35,656 nt of DNA, taken from positions 1 to 35,656 of the forward strand of contig JBIOTQ010000070.1 of NCBI GenBank assembly GCA_044866075.1, given 5' to 3'. Below are positions 7,910 to 15,423 of this stretch, piece by piece. The DNA is from JBASRP01 sp044866075 (GTDB lineage Bacteria > Actinomycetota > AC-67). Positions within the stretch are counted from its first letter, which is position 1, and each line of letters starts with the position of its first letter. Under the pieces are notes generated by a model, which searched no databases, was not told the origin of the DNA, and worked only from the letters and a program-made list of their open reading frames with translations. The position numbers were made by a program, and so were the translations under genes.

Positions 7910-8832
7910 CAGCCGTCCTTCAACGAGGCGCGCAGCTGCGACGCTTGCGGCGAGTAGGCCGTCGGACGCCCGGCGAAGAGCGGCGGCACCTTCTTGATCA
8001 GCTCCTCGACCGTCCAGCGGTCGTCCTTCTTCGCTTCCGCCACCGGGCTCCAGCCCTGATAGAGCTGCACGGTTCCCCCGGCGACGTAGAAGACCTGTCC
8101 GGTGATGTCCTTCGCGTCGTCGGTGGCGAGGTAGGCGACCAACGGCGCGATGTTCTCCGGCGCCCACTCGTCGAACGGCCCGGCGGACTTGATCTCGCCG
8201 AACGTGGCTTCGGTCATGCGCGTGCGCGCGGCCGGCGCGATCGCGTTGCAGCGGACACCGTAGCGCTCCATCTCTATCGAGATGATCTGCGCGAAGGCGG
8301 CGATGCCGGCCTTGGCGGCGCCGTAGTTCGATTGGCCTGCGTTGCCGAGAAGCCCCGAGGTCGACGATGTGCACACGATCGAGGCGTTCACCGCTTCTCC
8401 GGCCTTGGACTTCTCGCGCCAGTAGCTGCACGCGTGGCGGGTCGGCGCCGCGTGGCCTTTGAGATGGACGGTGATGACGGCGTCCCACTCGGCTTCGCTC
8501 ATGTTGAAGAGCATCCGGTCGCGCAGGATGCCGGCGTTGTTCACCAGAACGTCGAGAGTCCCGAAGGCCTCGACGGCCTGCCGAACCAAACGTTCCGCGC
8601 CCGTCCAGTCCGCGACGTTGTCGTAGTTCGCGACGGCCTTGCCGCCCGCGGCCTCGATCTCGTCGACGACGAGCTGCGCCGGACGCTGATCGGCCCCGGT
8701 CCCGTCCCACTCGCCGCCGAGGTCGTTGACGACCACGCTCGCGCCGTGCTGCGCGAAGAGGAGCGCTTCGCCGCGGCCGATACCGCGACCCGCGCCGGTG
8801 ACGATCGCGACCTTGCCGTCGAGTGCGCCCAT
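7909..8832 (-). CDS. Short-chain dehydrogenase/reductase, hydroxyacyl-CoA dehydrogenase-like
   Basis: A 307-residue SDR. It has the cofactor motif TGAGRGIGRGEAL, VVVNDLGG, the structural NNAG (LVNNAGILRD), the catalytic Ser in TSSTSGLLG and the YGAAK catalytic pair. The VNDLGGEWDGTG stretch and the long C-terminal tail resemble the (3R)-hydroxyacyl-CoA dehydrogenase / 17-beta-HSD4-like subgroup. NAD preference is suggested by the Asp after strand 2. An earlier in-frame start at 8871 exists, but ATG at 8832 has GGAGG about 8 nt upstream and begins at the usual LDGKVAIVTG. It overlaps the LLM gene by one base. Confidence 0.88.
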   Translation of the reverse strand: MGALDGKVAIVTGAGRGIGRGEALLFAQHGASVVVNDLGGEWDGTGADQRPAQLVVDEIEAAGGKAVANYDNVADWTGAERLVRQAVEAFGTLDVLVNNAGILRDRMLFNMSEAEWDAVITVHLKGHAAPTRHACSYWREKSKAGEAVNASIVCTSSTSGLLGNAGQSNYGAAKAGIAAFAQIISIEMERYGVRCNAIAPAARTRMTEATFGEIKSAGPFDEWAPENIAPLVAYLATDDAKDITGQVFYVAGGTVQLYQGWSPVAEAKKDDRWTVEELIKKVPPLFAGRPTAYSPQASQLRASLKDG

Positions 8833-8939
8833 GGACTGATCCTCCGCGAGATGGGGTGCGTAGTCTGCCACCGGGCATCGGACGGCGAGAAATCGAGAGG
8901 TCTCGTCTCATCGACGAGCCCTCTGACGATCGGCTCGGA

Positions 8940-9230
8940 TCACGTGAACTGCTTCGCGTCCGACTCCTTCCAGACGAAGGTGACCCAGTCGAGGCCCTCC
9001 GTCTTGGCGCGCTTGTTGAACTCGTCCCCGACCTCGTCGGAGGACTTGTGGAACGAGTCGTGGTCGTCCCACTCCTCGAGGAGCAGCACCGTGTTCGGGT
9101 CGCTCTCCTGCCGGTAGACCTTGGACCAGTGGAGACCCGCGGGCTTCCCGAGGGAGACGTACCAGTCGTTCGCGGCCTTGAAGGCCTCCCAATCGGGAAC
9201 CGTGACGCGCATCGATACCAGCACCGACAT
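8940..9230 (-). CDS. Small single-domain protein, ABM-like ferredoxin fold (copy B)
   Basis: A 96-residue protein with an N-terminal strand (MSVLVSMRV), a helix DWEAFKAANDWY, then LLLEEWDDHDSFHKSSDEVGDEF and a C-terminal strand. The order fits a dimeric alpha/beta-barrel of the antibiotic-biosynthesis-monooxygenase type, but I see no proof of catalysis. It is a third copy of the domain found twice in the adjacent upstream gene. The start is ATG at 9230 instead of GTG at 9239, because the first residues then align with the other copy's MTVLV, and GGGGGTG lies at a suitable distance. Confidence 0.7.
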   Translation of the reverse strand: MSVLVSMRVTVPDWEAFKAANDWYVSLGKPAGLHWSKVYRQESDPNTVLLLEEWDDHDSFHKSSDEVGDEFNKRAKTEGLDWVTFVWKESDAKQFT

Positions 9231-9242
9231 GTCCTTCACCCC

Positions 9243-9833
9243 CTAGTCGATAACCTTCGCGTCGCTCGGATGCCAGATGAAGGTCTCCCAGTCGAGGCCC
9301 TCGGTCTTGGCGCGCTTGTTGAACTCTTCGCCGACCTCGTCGGCGAACTGCATCCAGATGTCGTGCGAGTCCCACTCCTCGAGATCGAGGACGAGGCCGG
9401 GGTCGCTTTCCAGATGGTAGACCTGCGTCGAGTGCAAGCCCTTGGGGCGTGGGCGGTCGATCGCCCAGGCTACCGTTTCCTTGAACGCGTTCCAATCCGG
9501 CGGTCTGACCGTCATCCAAACGACGACGCTGCGGGTACCGTCGCTTTGGATGTGCGGCGCGTCGGAGTGCGTCCACACCTCGGTGATCCAGCCGTCCCAA
9601 TCCTGCTTGGCGCGCTTCGTGAACTCCTCGCCCATCTCGTCCGAGGACTTGTGGAACGAATCGTGGTCGTCCCACTCCTCGATCAGCAGCGTGTACTTGT
9701 CATCGCCGTCACGGCGATAGTTCCGCGACCATTGCAGCCCGGCCGGACGCGGCTGGGACGCGTACCAGTCGATCGCGTCCCTCATCGCGTTCCAGTCCGA
9801 GACCTTCCCGCGCAGCGTGACGAGGACTGTCAT
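9243..9833 (-). CDS. Two-domain ABM-like ferredoxin-fold protein (copies A1 and A2)
   Basis: A 196-residue tandem fusion of two homologous domains, about 1-96 and 100-196. Both contain DWNA, LEEWD or IEEWD, GEEF-KRAK, and a final SDA. Copy A1 keeps the HDSFHKSSDE segment shared with the neighbouring single-domain gene; in A2 it is replaced by HDIWMQFADE, losing the second His. A fused pair would make the usual dimeric barrel within one chain. A G-rich Shine-Dalgarno (AGGGGGAGG) abuts the ATG. A possible -10 (TACGGT) overlaps the end of nadB. Function unknown. Confidence 0.7.
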   Translation of the reverse strand: MTVLVTLRGKVSDWNAMRDAIDWYASQPRPAGLQWSRNYRRDGDDKYTLLIEEWDDHDSFHKSSDEMGEEFTKRAKQDWDGWITEVWTHSDAPHIQSDGTRSVVVWMTVRPPDWNAFKETVAWAIDRPRPKGLHSTQVYHLESDPGLVLDLEEWDSHDIWMQFADEVGEEFNKRAKTEGLDWETFIWHPSDAKVID

Positions 9834-9867
9834 CCCTCCCCCTTCGTCGACGGTCGCTTCGACCGTA

Positions 9868-11286
9868 TCACCGGCCCGGCGAGTCGAGCAGGTCCGTCGA
9901 GATCGTTCGTCTCGCGAAGGCTTGATCCGTTACACGGAAATCGGTCCGCTGGTGAACGCCGCGGCTCTCCCGGCGCTCGAGGGCCGCGCGGGCCATAAGC
10001 GAGCAGAGGTCGTGGTGGAGGGACGCCGGGAGTCGGGATAAGGCGTCAAGCAGCCCGCGGCTCCGGATCTCGTCGCGTATCGGGCCGCAGCCGTCCGACA
10101 TGAGGCGGGGGATCGACGGGTCGGGGGCGGTGAGGAGCGGTCCTGCGGGGTCAGCGTCATTGCTCGGGGGCGTGCCCTGGTCCAGCATCCCCGCGGCTCG
10201 GCAACCGAGCACCACGGTCTCGAGCAGCGAGTTCCCGGCCATCCGGTTGGCTCCGTGCATGCCGCTGGCCGCGCACTCCCCCGCCGCGAAGAGCCCCGGG
10301 ATCGAGGTGCGCGCGTGCGCGTCCACGGCGACGCCGCCGATGAAGTAATGGGCGGCCGGGGAGACCGGGAGCGTTTGATGGAGCGGCTCGAAGCCGCGCG
10401 CGCGGGCGCCGGCCACCACGGTCGGGAACCGCTCCTCGAGGCGCTCGATCGACCGGCAGTCGAGGTACGCGCGGCCGTGGTCGAGGATCGCCCTGGCAAC
10501 CACGTGCCGCGGCGCGAGCTCGTCGACGAACCTCTCGCCCTTCTCATCGACGATCGTGGCGCCCGCTCCCCGGAGGGCCTCCGTCAGGAGGATCCGTCCC
10601 GCGCTGCCGTCGTCGAGGGCTGTCGGATGGAACTGCATGAACTCGAGGTCGGCCAGCGTTGCTCCGGCGGCCAGCGCGAGCGCGATCCCGTCCCCGGTCG
10701 CGCCGGGCGCGTTCGTGGTCGCGGCCCACAGCGCTCCGGCGCCGCCCGTCGCGAGTAAGACGCCGCGGCCGAGAACTGGGCCCTCATCAGTGAGCACGCC
10801 GGCGCATCTCTCACCGTCGAGAAGGAGTGCGGTCGCGCGTACGACGAGCCGGGTTGCACGTCCCTTCGCGGCCACGCGCAGGGCTTGGACGATCTCGCCC
10901 CCGGTCGCGTCGGTCGCGTGGACACTCCGACCCACCGACTGCCCGCCCTCGCGCGCGAGGTCGAGCGTCCCATCCTCCGCACGATCGAACCTACACCCGA
11001 GCCCTTCGAGCCACGCGATGACACCGGGGCCCTCCGCGCACACGTCGCGCACCACAGCCTCCTCGCACAGTCCTGCGCCGGCGGCGATGGTGTCGGAGGC
11101 GTGGAGGTCGGGCGAATCGCCCGCCCCCACCGCGGCCGCGATCCCCCCTTGCGCGAGCGGTGACGAGCCGGCCCTCGCCTCGCCCTTGTCGACGACGGCG
11201 ATGCTCGATCCTGCAGGAACGGACAGAGCGCACGCGAGCCCCGCAATGCCTCCGCCGACGATCACGATGTCGTAGGTCTCCGCCAC
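9868..11286 (-). CDS. nadB: L-aspartate oxidase
   Basis: A 472-residue FAD enzyme converting L-aspartate to iminoaspartate, the first step of de novo NAD synthesis in the cytoplasm. Motifs in order: FAD-binding VIVGGGIAGL, SSPLAQGGIAAA, LEFMQFHPTAL, LTEALRGAG, AAHYFIGGVAVD, and FAAGECAASGMHGANRMAGNSL. The helical C-terminal region is somewhat short for the family (often 510-540 residues) but keeps ALERRESRGVHQRTDF. The catalytic Arg and His regions look intact. No nadA or nadC is present in the window. The start is GTG at 11286 with TAGCCT 9 nt ahead. Confidence 0.93.
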   Translation of the reverse strand: MAETYDIVIVGGGIAGLACALSVPAGSSIAVVDKGEARAGSSPLAQGGIAAAVGAGDSPDLHASDTIAAGAGLCEEAVVRDVCAEGPGVIAWLEGLGCRFDRAEDGTLDLAREGGQSVGRSVHATDATGGEIVQALRVAAKGRATRLVVRATALLLDGERCAGVLTDEGPVLGRGVLLATGGAGALWAATTNAPGATGDGIALALAAGATLADLEFMQFHPTALDDGSAGRILLTEALRGAGATIVDEKGERFVDELAPRHVVARAILDHGRAYLDCRSIERLEERFPTVVAGARARGFEPLHQTLPVSPAAHYFIGGVAVDAHARTSIPGLFAAGECAASGMHGANRMAGNSLLETVVLGCRAAGMLDQGTPPSNDADPAGPLLTAPDPSIPRLMSDGCGPIRDEIRSRGLLDALSRLPASLHHDLCSLMARAALERRESRGVHQRTDFRVTDQAFARRTISTDLLDSPGR

Positions 11287-11322
11287 GGTGGGGCGAGGCT
11301 ACCGCAGCCGCACGTGTGCGGC
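11287..11322 (-). promoter_or_regulatory. nadB promoter with a 16-bp inverted repeat in the -35 region
   Basis: TAGCCT on the minus strand (11301-11296) ends 9 nt before the GTG start. A perfect inverted repeat, GCCGCAC-GT-GTGCGGC, spans 11307-11322, just where a -35 element would lie. It could be an operator for an NAD-responsive repressor, or the end of the upstream gene's transcript. No T-run follows it, which weakens the terminator reading. Confidence 0.5.
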
Positions 11323-11345
11323 GCGTTCGGTGATACGGAAAGCGC

Positions 11346-11699
11346 CTAGATGCGCCAGGCCGGGCGCAGCCAGGTCCGCCGACCGCACGCCGGGCACTTG
11401 ATATACGCCGGGTAGCGGCGCGGCGCCGTCATCCAGAACGGGAACGCGAGACGCGGAAGCTCGCGGAGGCGCACCGGCGACTCGCGCTTACATGACGAAC
11501 ACTCGAGGGTCAGCGTGCCCAACTTGCCTTGTGTCCGCGCGCCGACGCTGAACAGCGCCAGCTTGCCGAGCGGGTCGGGCTCGCGCGCCGACCGTGAGTA
11601 GAGCGCGAGTTGGTCTTCGATCAGCTGGCGATCCCAGTCGGCCGGGTCAGTTCCCCGCGGCGTGCGGTTGGTGTACATGTGCTGCGGCATTCGCTGCAT
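11346..11699 (-). CDS. Zinc-ribbon protein encoded behind parA
   Basis: A 117-residue basic protein. The first half is helical (DWDRQLIEDQLALYSRSA). The second half has two CxxC pairs, C67/C70 (CSSC) and C102/C105 (CPAC), spaced as in a zinc ribbon. Its start overlaps the end of the ParA gene by 53 nt; the ATG at 11699 is supported by AAGGAG 8 nt upstream inside the ParA frame. Later ATGs at 11690 and 11678 are less well placed. The overlap implies co-expression with ParA. I do not recognise the family; a nucleic-acid-binding accessory role is only a guess. Confidence 0.65.
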   Translation of the reverse strand: MQRMPQHMYTNRTPRGTDPADWDRQLIEDQLALYSRSAREPDPLGKLALFSVGARTQGKLGTLTLECSSCKRESPVRLRELPRLAFPFWMTAPRRYPAYIKCPACGRRTWLRPAWRI

Positions 11700-12444
11700 C
11701 GAGAAGACTCCTTGCGATCTGTCGGTAGGACTCCGCCCCCGGGTGGGATGGAGCGAACTTGATGATCGAGCGCCCCCAGGCCGGGGCCTCGGCGAAACGG
11801 ATCGACTTGCGGATGGGCGGTTCGAGCAGTCGGAGCTGGTACCGGCGGCCCACGTCGGCCAGGATCGCCTGCGCGTGCGCGGTGCGGCTGTCGAACATCG
11901 TGGGAAGGATGCCGACGATCTCGAGGCTCTTGTTCGTGAGGCGGTGAACGTCGTCGATCGTCTCGAGGAGCTGGCCCACGCCGCGATGGGAGAGAGCCTC
12001 GCATTGCATCGGGATGATCACGGCGTCCGCGGCGGTCAGGGCGTTGATGGTCAGGACGCCGAGCGACGGCGGGCAATCGAGAAGCACCCAGTCGTAATGC
12101 ATCTGGACGTCCTCGAGGGCGGCACGGAGGGAGTACTCGCGGCCCGTCCGCATGAGGAGATACGCCTCGGCGCCGGCGAGGTCGATGTTCGCGGGAACGA
12201 GGTCGACCTCGGAGAGCTGGTGGATCGTCTTGCCGACCGGGATCCGGCCGACGAGCACGTCGTGGATCGTCAGATCGAGAGCCTCGGAATCGACGCCGAG
12301 GGAGAACGTGAGACATCCCTGCGGATCGAGATCGACGAGCAGAGTGCGTGATCCCATCTGTGCAAGCGACGCGCCGATGGCAAGGGTAGACGTGGTCTTC
12401 GCCACGCCACCTTTCTGGTTCGCGAACGCGATTGTCCGAGCCAC
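11647..12444 (-). CDS. ParA/Soj-family partitioning ATPase
   Basis: A 265-residue deviant-Walker ATPase. It has FANQKGGVAKTTSTLA (Walker A with the signature Lys near residues 9-20), DLDPQGCLTFSLG (Walker A'), and VLLDCPPSLGVLT (Walker B). These proteins bind DNA non-specifically as ATP dimers and move or position chromosomes, plasmids or protein complexes. No ParB, parS or SMC gene is nearby, so this is an orphan ParA and may position another cargo. It starts with GTG. The overlapping downstream partner is a zinc-ribbon protein, an unusual pairing. Confidence 0.9.
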   Translation of the reverse strand: MARTIAFANQKGGVAKTTSTLAIGASLAQMGSRTLLVDLDPQGCLTFSLGVDSEALDLTIHDVLVGRIPVGKTIHQLSEVDLVPANIDLAGAEAYLLMRTGREYSLRAALEDVQMHYDWVLLDCPPSLGVLTINALTAADAVIIPMQCEALSHRGVGQLLETIDDVHRLTNKSLEIVGILPTMFDSRTAHAQAILADVGRRYQLRLLEPPIRKSIRFAEAPAWGRSIIKFAPSHPGAESYRQIARSLLDAANAAAHVHQPHAAGN

Positions 12445-12553
12445 GGATCAGACCCCGGCGATAGCTCCCTGAGATGGTGTCGCGCGATTTTCACGCGTTG
12501 ACCGTGCTCGACACAAGACCGGGAAAACACGAACCGGACGGAACGGACGTTGC

Positions 12554-13717
12554 CTATCGACGCAACCCCGCCAGTCGCTCTCCGGCCGCGCGCAAGGTGT
12601 CGAGTTTCTTGCAGAACGAGAACCGCAGCTTGGTGCGGCCGAGCTCGGGGCGCGAATAGAAGGACGAGCCGGGGACGGAGGCCACGCCGACCTCGGCGGT
12701 GAGGTGCGTCGCCGCCTCGACGTCGTCGTCGAATCCGAGCCCGGAGATGTCGGTCATGATGTAGTAGGCGCCGTAGGGCTTGTACGTCTTGAAGCCCGCT
12801 CCCTCGAGGATCCCGAGCATGAGGTCGCGACGCTCGAGGTATTCGGCCGCGAGCTGCTCGTAGTAGGGCTCGGGAAGTCCCATCGCGACGGCGCCGGCTT
12901 CCTGCAGCGGGGCCGCGGCGCCGACGGTCAGGAAGTCGTGCACCTTGCGGATCCCGTTCGTCAGGTCGGGCGAGGACACCGTCCATCCGACGCGCCAGCC
13001 GGTCACCGAGTACGTCTTCGAGAGTGCGTTGATCGTGACCGTGCGGTCCTCCATGCCCGGCACCGTGATCAAGGGGACGTGCGCGTGTCCTTCGTACGTC
13101 ATGTGCTCGTAGATCTCGTCGGTGAACGCGACGACGTCCCATTTCTGGCAGAGCGTCGCGATCGCCTCGAGCTCTTTGCTCGTGAAGACCTTCCCCGTGG
13201 GATTGTTCGGTGTGTTGAGGATGATGCCGCGCGTCCGCTCGTTGAATGCCGCGGCGAGCTCTCCTTCATCGAACGTCCAGTCCGGCTCGTGCAGCGTCAC
13301 GTAGCGCGGCGTCGCGCCGGAGAGGATCGCGTCGGGCCCGTAGTTCTCGTAGAAGGGTTCGAAGACGACGACCTCGTCTCCGGGGTCGACGATCGCCATG
13401 ATCGCGGCGATCATCGCCTCGGTCGATCCGCACGTGACGCAGACCCGCGTGTTGGGGTCGACGCGCATGCCGTACGTGCGTTCGAACTTGGCGGCGATCG
13501 CTTCGCGGAAGCCTTGCGCGCCCCACGTGATCGCGTACTGGTTGATGTCGGCGTCGATGGCGGCCTTGGCCGCGTCCTTCAGCTCCCGCGGGCAGGCGAA
13601 GTCGGGGAATCCTTGCGCGAGGTTGATCGCGCCATGCCTGATGGCGAGCCGTGTCATGTCGCGGATGACGGACTCGGTGAAAGACGCGGCCTTCTGTGAG
13701 ATCCGGATCTCGCCCAT
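12554..13717 (-). CDS. PLP-dependent class I/II aminotransferase
   Basis: A 387-residue fold-type I aminotransferase. The Schiff-base Lys is K234 (SKTYSVTGWRVGW). Other motifs are LNTPNNPTGKVF (about 168-179), FTDEIYEHM (D200, Y203) and LRFSFCK near the C terminus with the substrate-carboxylate Arg. The family includes aspartate, kynurenine/methionine and N-succinyldiaminopimelate aminotransferases; DapC-type or broad-range activity is plausible but not decidable here. The open frame runs to 14080, but ATG at 13717 shares a base with the HAD stop (TGATG) and starts the conserved fold. It is co-transcribed with the HAD gene. Confidence 0.88.
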   Translation of the reverse strand: MGEIRISQKAASFTESVIRDMTRLAIRHGAINLAQGFPDFACPRELKDAAKAAIDADINQYAITWGAQGFREAIAAKFERTYGMRVDPNTRVCVTCGSTEAMIAAIMAIVDPGDEVVVFEPFYENYGPDAILSGATPRYVTLHEPDWTFDEGELAAAFNERTRGIILNTPNNPTGKVFTSKELEAIATLCQKWDVVAFTDEIYEHMTYEGHAHVPLITVPGMEDRTVTINALSKTYSVTGWRVGWTVSSPDLTNGIRKVHDFLTVGAAAPLQEAGAVAMGLPEPYYEQLAAEYLERRDLMLGILEGAGFKTYKPYGAYYIMTDISGLGFDDDVEAATHLTAEVGVASVPGSSFYSRPELGRTKLRFSFCKKLDTLRAAGERLAGLRR

Positions 13718-14379
13718 CAGTGGAACGCCTTCGGGAAAAGGGGCCGCAACCGTTCGAGCACTTCGCCGTTGGTCGTGAACTGGATCGCGGTCAGGCCGAA
13801 CGCGCGCGCACCCTCGACGTTGACGTCGATGTCGTCCACGAACGCGGCACGATCGGGCGACACGCCCAAACCCTCGCACGCGAGGTGGTAGATCTTCGGA
13901 TCGGGCTTCCGGACACCGACCTCGCTCGAGTCGATGACGACGTCGAAGAGGTGGGCCGGATAGAGGTCTCGCCAGCCGCCCCACTCCTTCACGTTGTTCG
14001 TGAGGAGCCCGACCTTGTAGTGGCGGTGGATCTTTCGCGCCGCCTCGATCATCTCGGTGTTCGGGCGGATCCGTCCCCACAACTTCTTGCGCACTTCAAC
14101 AGGATCGGCGGGCATCGTAACGGTGCTGCCCAACTCGGCAACGCGCGACCCGAGACGCTTGTAGTACTCGGCTTCGGAGATCTTCCCCGTCTCGAGGAGG
14201 TGGAAGTCCGCCTCGCCGTCTTGACGCTTGTAATGCTCGCGGAAAGCCTTCGCGAGCTGGCCCGGTTCGAGGCCGAGCTCCTCTTCGAAGCCCTTGAACG
14301 ACTCGAGGATCGGCGTCGTGAGCACGCCGCCGAGATCGAAGATCGCGGCGTCGAGCTCCCCGGGCGTGTGGTCCGGCAC
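13717..14379 (-). CDS. HAD-superfamily hydrolase
   Basis: A 220-residue haloacid-dehalogenase-type phosphatase. Motif I is FDLGGVL (nucleophile D15, with Gly at the +2 position instead of the usual Asp, as in the YihX/epoxide-hydrolase-N subgroup). Motif II is LLTNN, motif III the Lys in RKPDPKIY, and motif IV FVDDIDVNVEGA. A helical cap lies between motifs I and II. The longest frame begins at 14466 inside the divergent gene; GTG at 14379 is chosen because TACACT ends exactly 7 nt before it. It is followed with a one-base overlap by the aminotransferase, suggesting an amino-acid-related phosphate ester as substrate. Confidence 0.85.
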   Translation of the reverse strand: MPDHTPGELDAAIFDLGGVLTTPILESFKGFEEELGLEPGQLAKAFREHYKRQDGEADFHLLETGKISEAEYYKRLGSRVAELGSTVTMPADPVEVRKKLWGRIRPNTEMIEAARKIHRHYKVGLLTNNVKEWGGWRDLYPAHLFDVVIDSSEVGVRKPDPKIYHLACEGLGVSPDRAAFVDDIDVNVEGARAFGLTAIQFTTNGEVLERLRPLFPKAFH

Positions 14380-14419
14380 GGCCGGGAGTGTACCGACACC
14401 GTCGGGTACGATGCTTCCG
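14380..14419. promoter_or_regulatory. Back-to-back leaderless promoters, HAD / O-methyltransferase
   Basis: Minus strand: TACACT (14392-14387), 7 nt, GTG at 14379. Plus strand: TACGAT (14407-14412), 7 nt, ATG at 14420. The two hexamers are 14 bp apart, so one polymerase footprint covers both. No Shine-Dalgarno exists for either gene. The 40-bp gap holds nothing else. Confidence 0.65.
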
Positions 14420-15073
14420 ATGCCGCTGCAGATCGTCCATTCCGACGTCGAGAAGTACATGCGCACCCTCCAGACGCGGCACGACGAGCCGGTCCTTCTC
14501 GCGATGGAGAAGGAGGCCGAGGAGCGCGGCTTCCCGATCGTCGGTCGTCTCGTCGGCGTGACGCTCGAGGTGCTTGCGCGCGCCGTCGGAGCGCGGCGGA
14601 TCTTCGAGCTCGGATCGGGCTACGGCTACTCGGCTTACTGGTTCTCGCGCGCGACCGGCGACAGCGGCGAGGTCCACTGCACCGACGGCGACCCGGAGAA
14701 CGAGAAGAAGGCCTCCGAGTACCTGACGCGGGCGGGACTTTGGCCGCGCATCCGCTACCACGTCGGCGACGCCGTGGACGCGCTGGCGACCGTCGACGGC
14801 GAGTTCGACATCGTCTACAACGACATCGACAAGCACGGCTATCCCGAGGCGTGGAAGGCCGCGCGCTCGAGGGTCCGCCTCGGAGGGTTCTACGTCTGCG
14901 ACAACGTCCTGTGGTCGGGCCGGGTCACCGAGGAGAACCCGCAAGACGACGTGCGGCCGGGCTGGACCGAGGCCATCAAAGAACACAACAGTCTGATCGC
15001 TGCCGACGAGGACTACCTCTCGACGATCGTCCCGACGCGCGACGGCGTGATGGTCGCCATCCGCCTTCGCTGA
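14420..15073 (+). CDS. SAM-dependent O-methyltransferase, caffeoyl-CoA OMT type
   Basis: A 217-residue class I methyltransferase. SAM motif I is IFELGSGYGYSAYW (about 63-76). Metal-binding acidic residues appear in VYNDIDKHGYPEAW and VCDNVLWSGRV, matching cation-dependent catechol/caffeoyl-CoA-type O-methyltransferases. The C-terminal strand VPTRDGVMVAIRLR is typical. The acceptor is unknown. An earlier in-frame start at 14294 lies within the HAD gene and is rejected; ATG at 14420 has TACGAT ending 7 nt before it. It converges with the next gene, whose stop is 8 nt away. Confidence 0.88.
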   Translation: MPLQIVHSDVEKYMRTLQTRHDEPVLLAMEKEAEERGFPIVGRLVGVTLEVLARAVGARRIFELGSGYGYSAYWFSRATGDSGEVHCTDGDPENEKKASEYLTRAGLWPRIRYHVGDAVDALATVDGEFDIVYNDIDKHGYPEAWKAARSRVRLGGFYVCDNVLWSGRVTEENPQDDVRPGWTEAIKEHNSLIAADEDYLSTIVPTRDGVMVAIRLR

Positions 15074-15081
15074 GGCCTACT

Positions 15082-15402
15082 TCACTCTGGCGCCGCGATT
15101 CTCTCAAGTCGGATCCAGCGCATGCGAGGAAGTAGATAGACGAGGGCCAGAATCAATCGGAGCCCTCGTACGTTCGAGACGACGGAAAGAGCGACAACTT
15201 CTTCCCCGGCCGCCGTGAACGCAATCGTGTTCGAACGTTTCCATTGAACCTTCATGAAAACCGAATGCGACCCACTCGGTATAGAAAACTGTTTCGTTTC
15301 TCCGTTCCAGACAACACCAATCGAGCTTCCGTCAAGTACAACGGCATAAGCGACTGCTCCATCGGCCCAACCTGAGTCTCGCGATACTCTCGGCGACGGC
15401 AT
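15082..15402 (-). CDS. Small hypothetical protein of lower GC content
   Basis: A 106-residue protein. Residues about 18-75 form a small beta-sandwich-like segment (YAVVLDGSSIGVVWNGETKQF, GSHSVFMKVQW), reminiscent of short PEGA-like domains. A hydrophobic stretch follows (LRLILALVYLLP, about 83-94) and may anchor it to the membrane. Composition is clearly less GC-rich than on either side, with codons rare in neighbours. No Shine-Dalgarno supports the ATG at 15402, so the start is uncertain. It lies 21 nt behind the lipocalin-like gene. Probably acquired; function unknown. Confidence 0.55.
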   Translation of the reverse strand: MPSPRVSRDSGWADGAVAYAVVLDGSSIGVVWNGETKQFSIPSGSHSVFMKVQWKRSNTIAFTAAGEEVVALSVVSNVRGLRLILALVYLLPRMRWIRLERIAAPE

Positions 15403-15423
15403 CGAGTCAGGCCCATCAAGGCG

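Noticed and set aside
7945..9998. Two plus-strand ORFs of about 390 codons opposite SDR and the ABM-like genes
   Set aside because: Both are shadows of conserved minus-strand genes and show no domain signature.
13696..15135. 479-codon plus-strand ORF across the HAD/O-methyltransferase junction
   Set aside because: It crosses two confident genes in another frame; the translation becomes Arg-rich and has no recognised fold.
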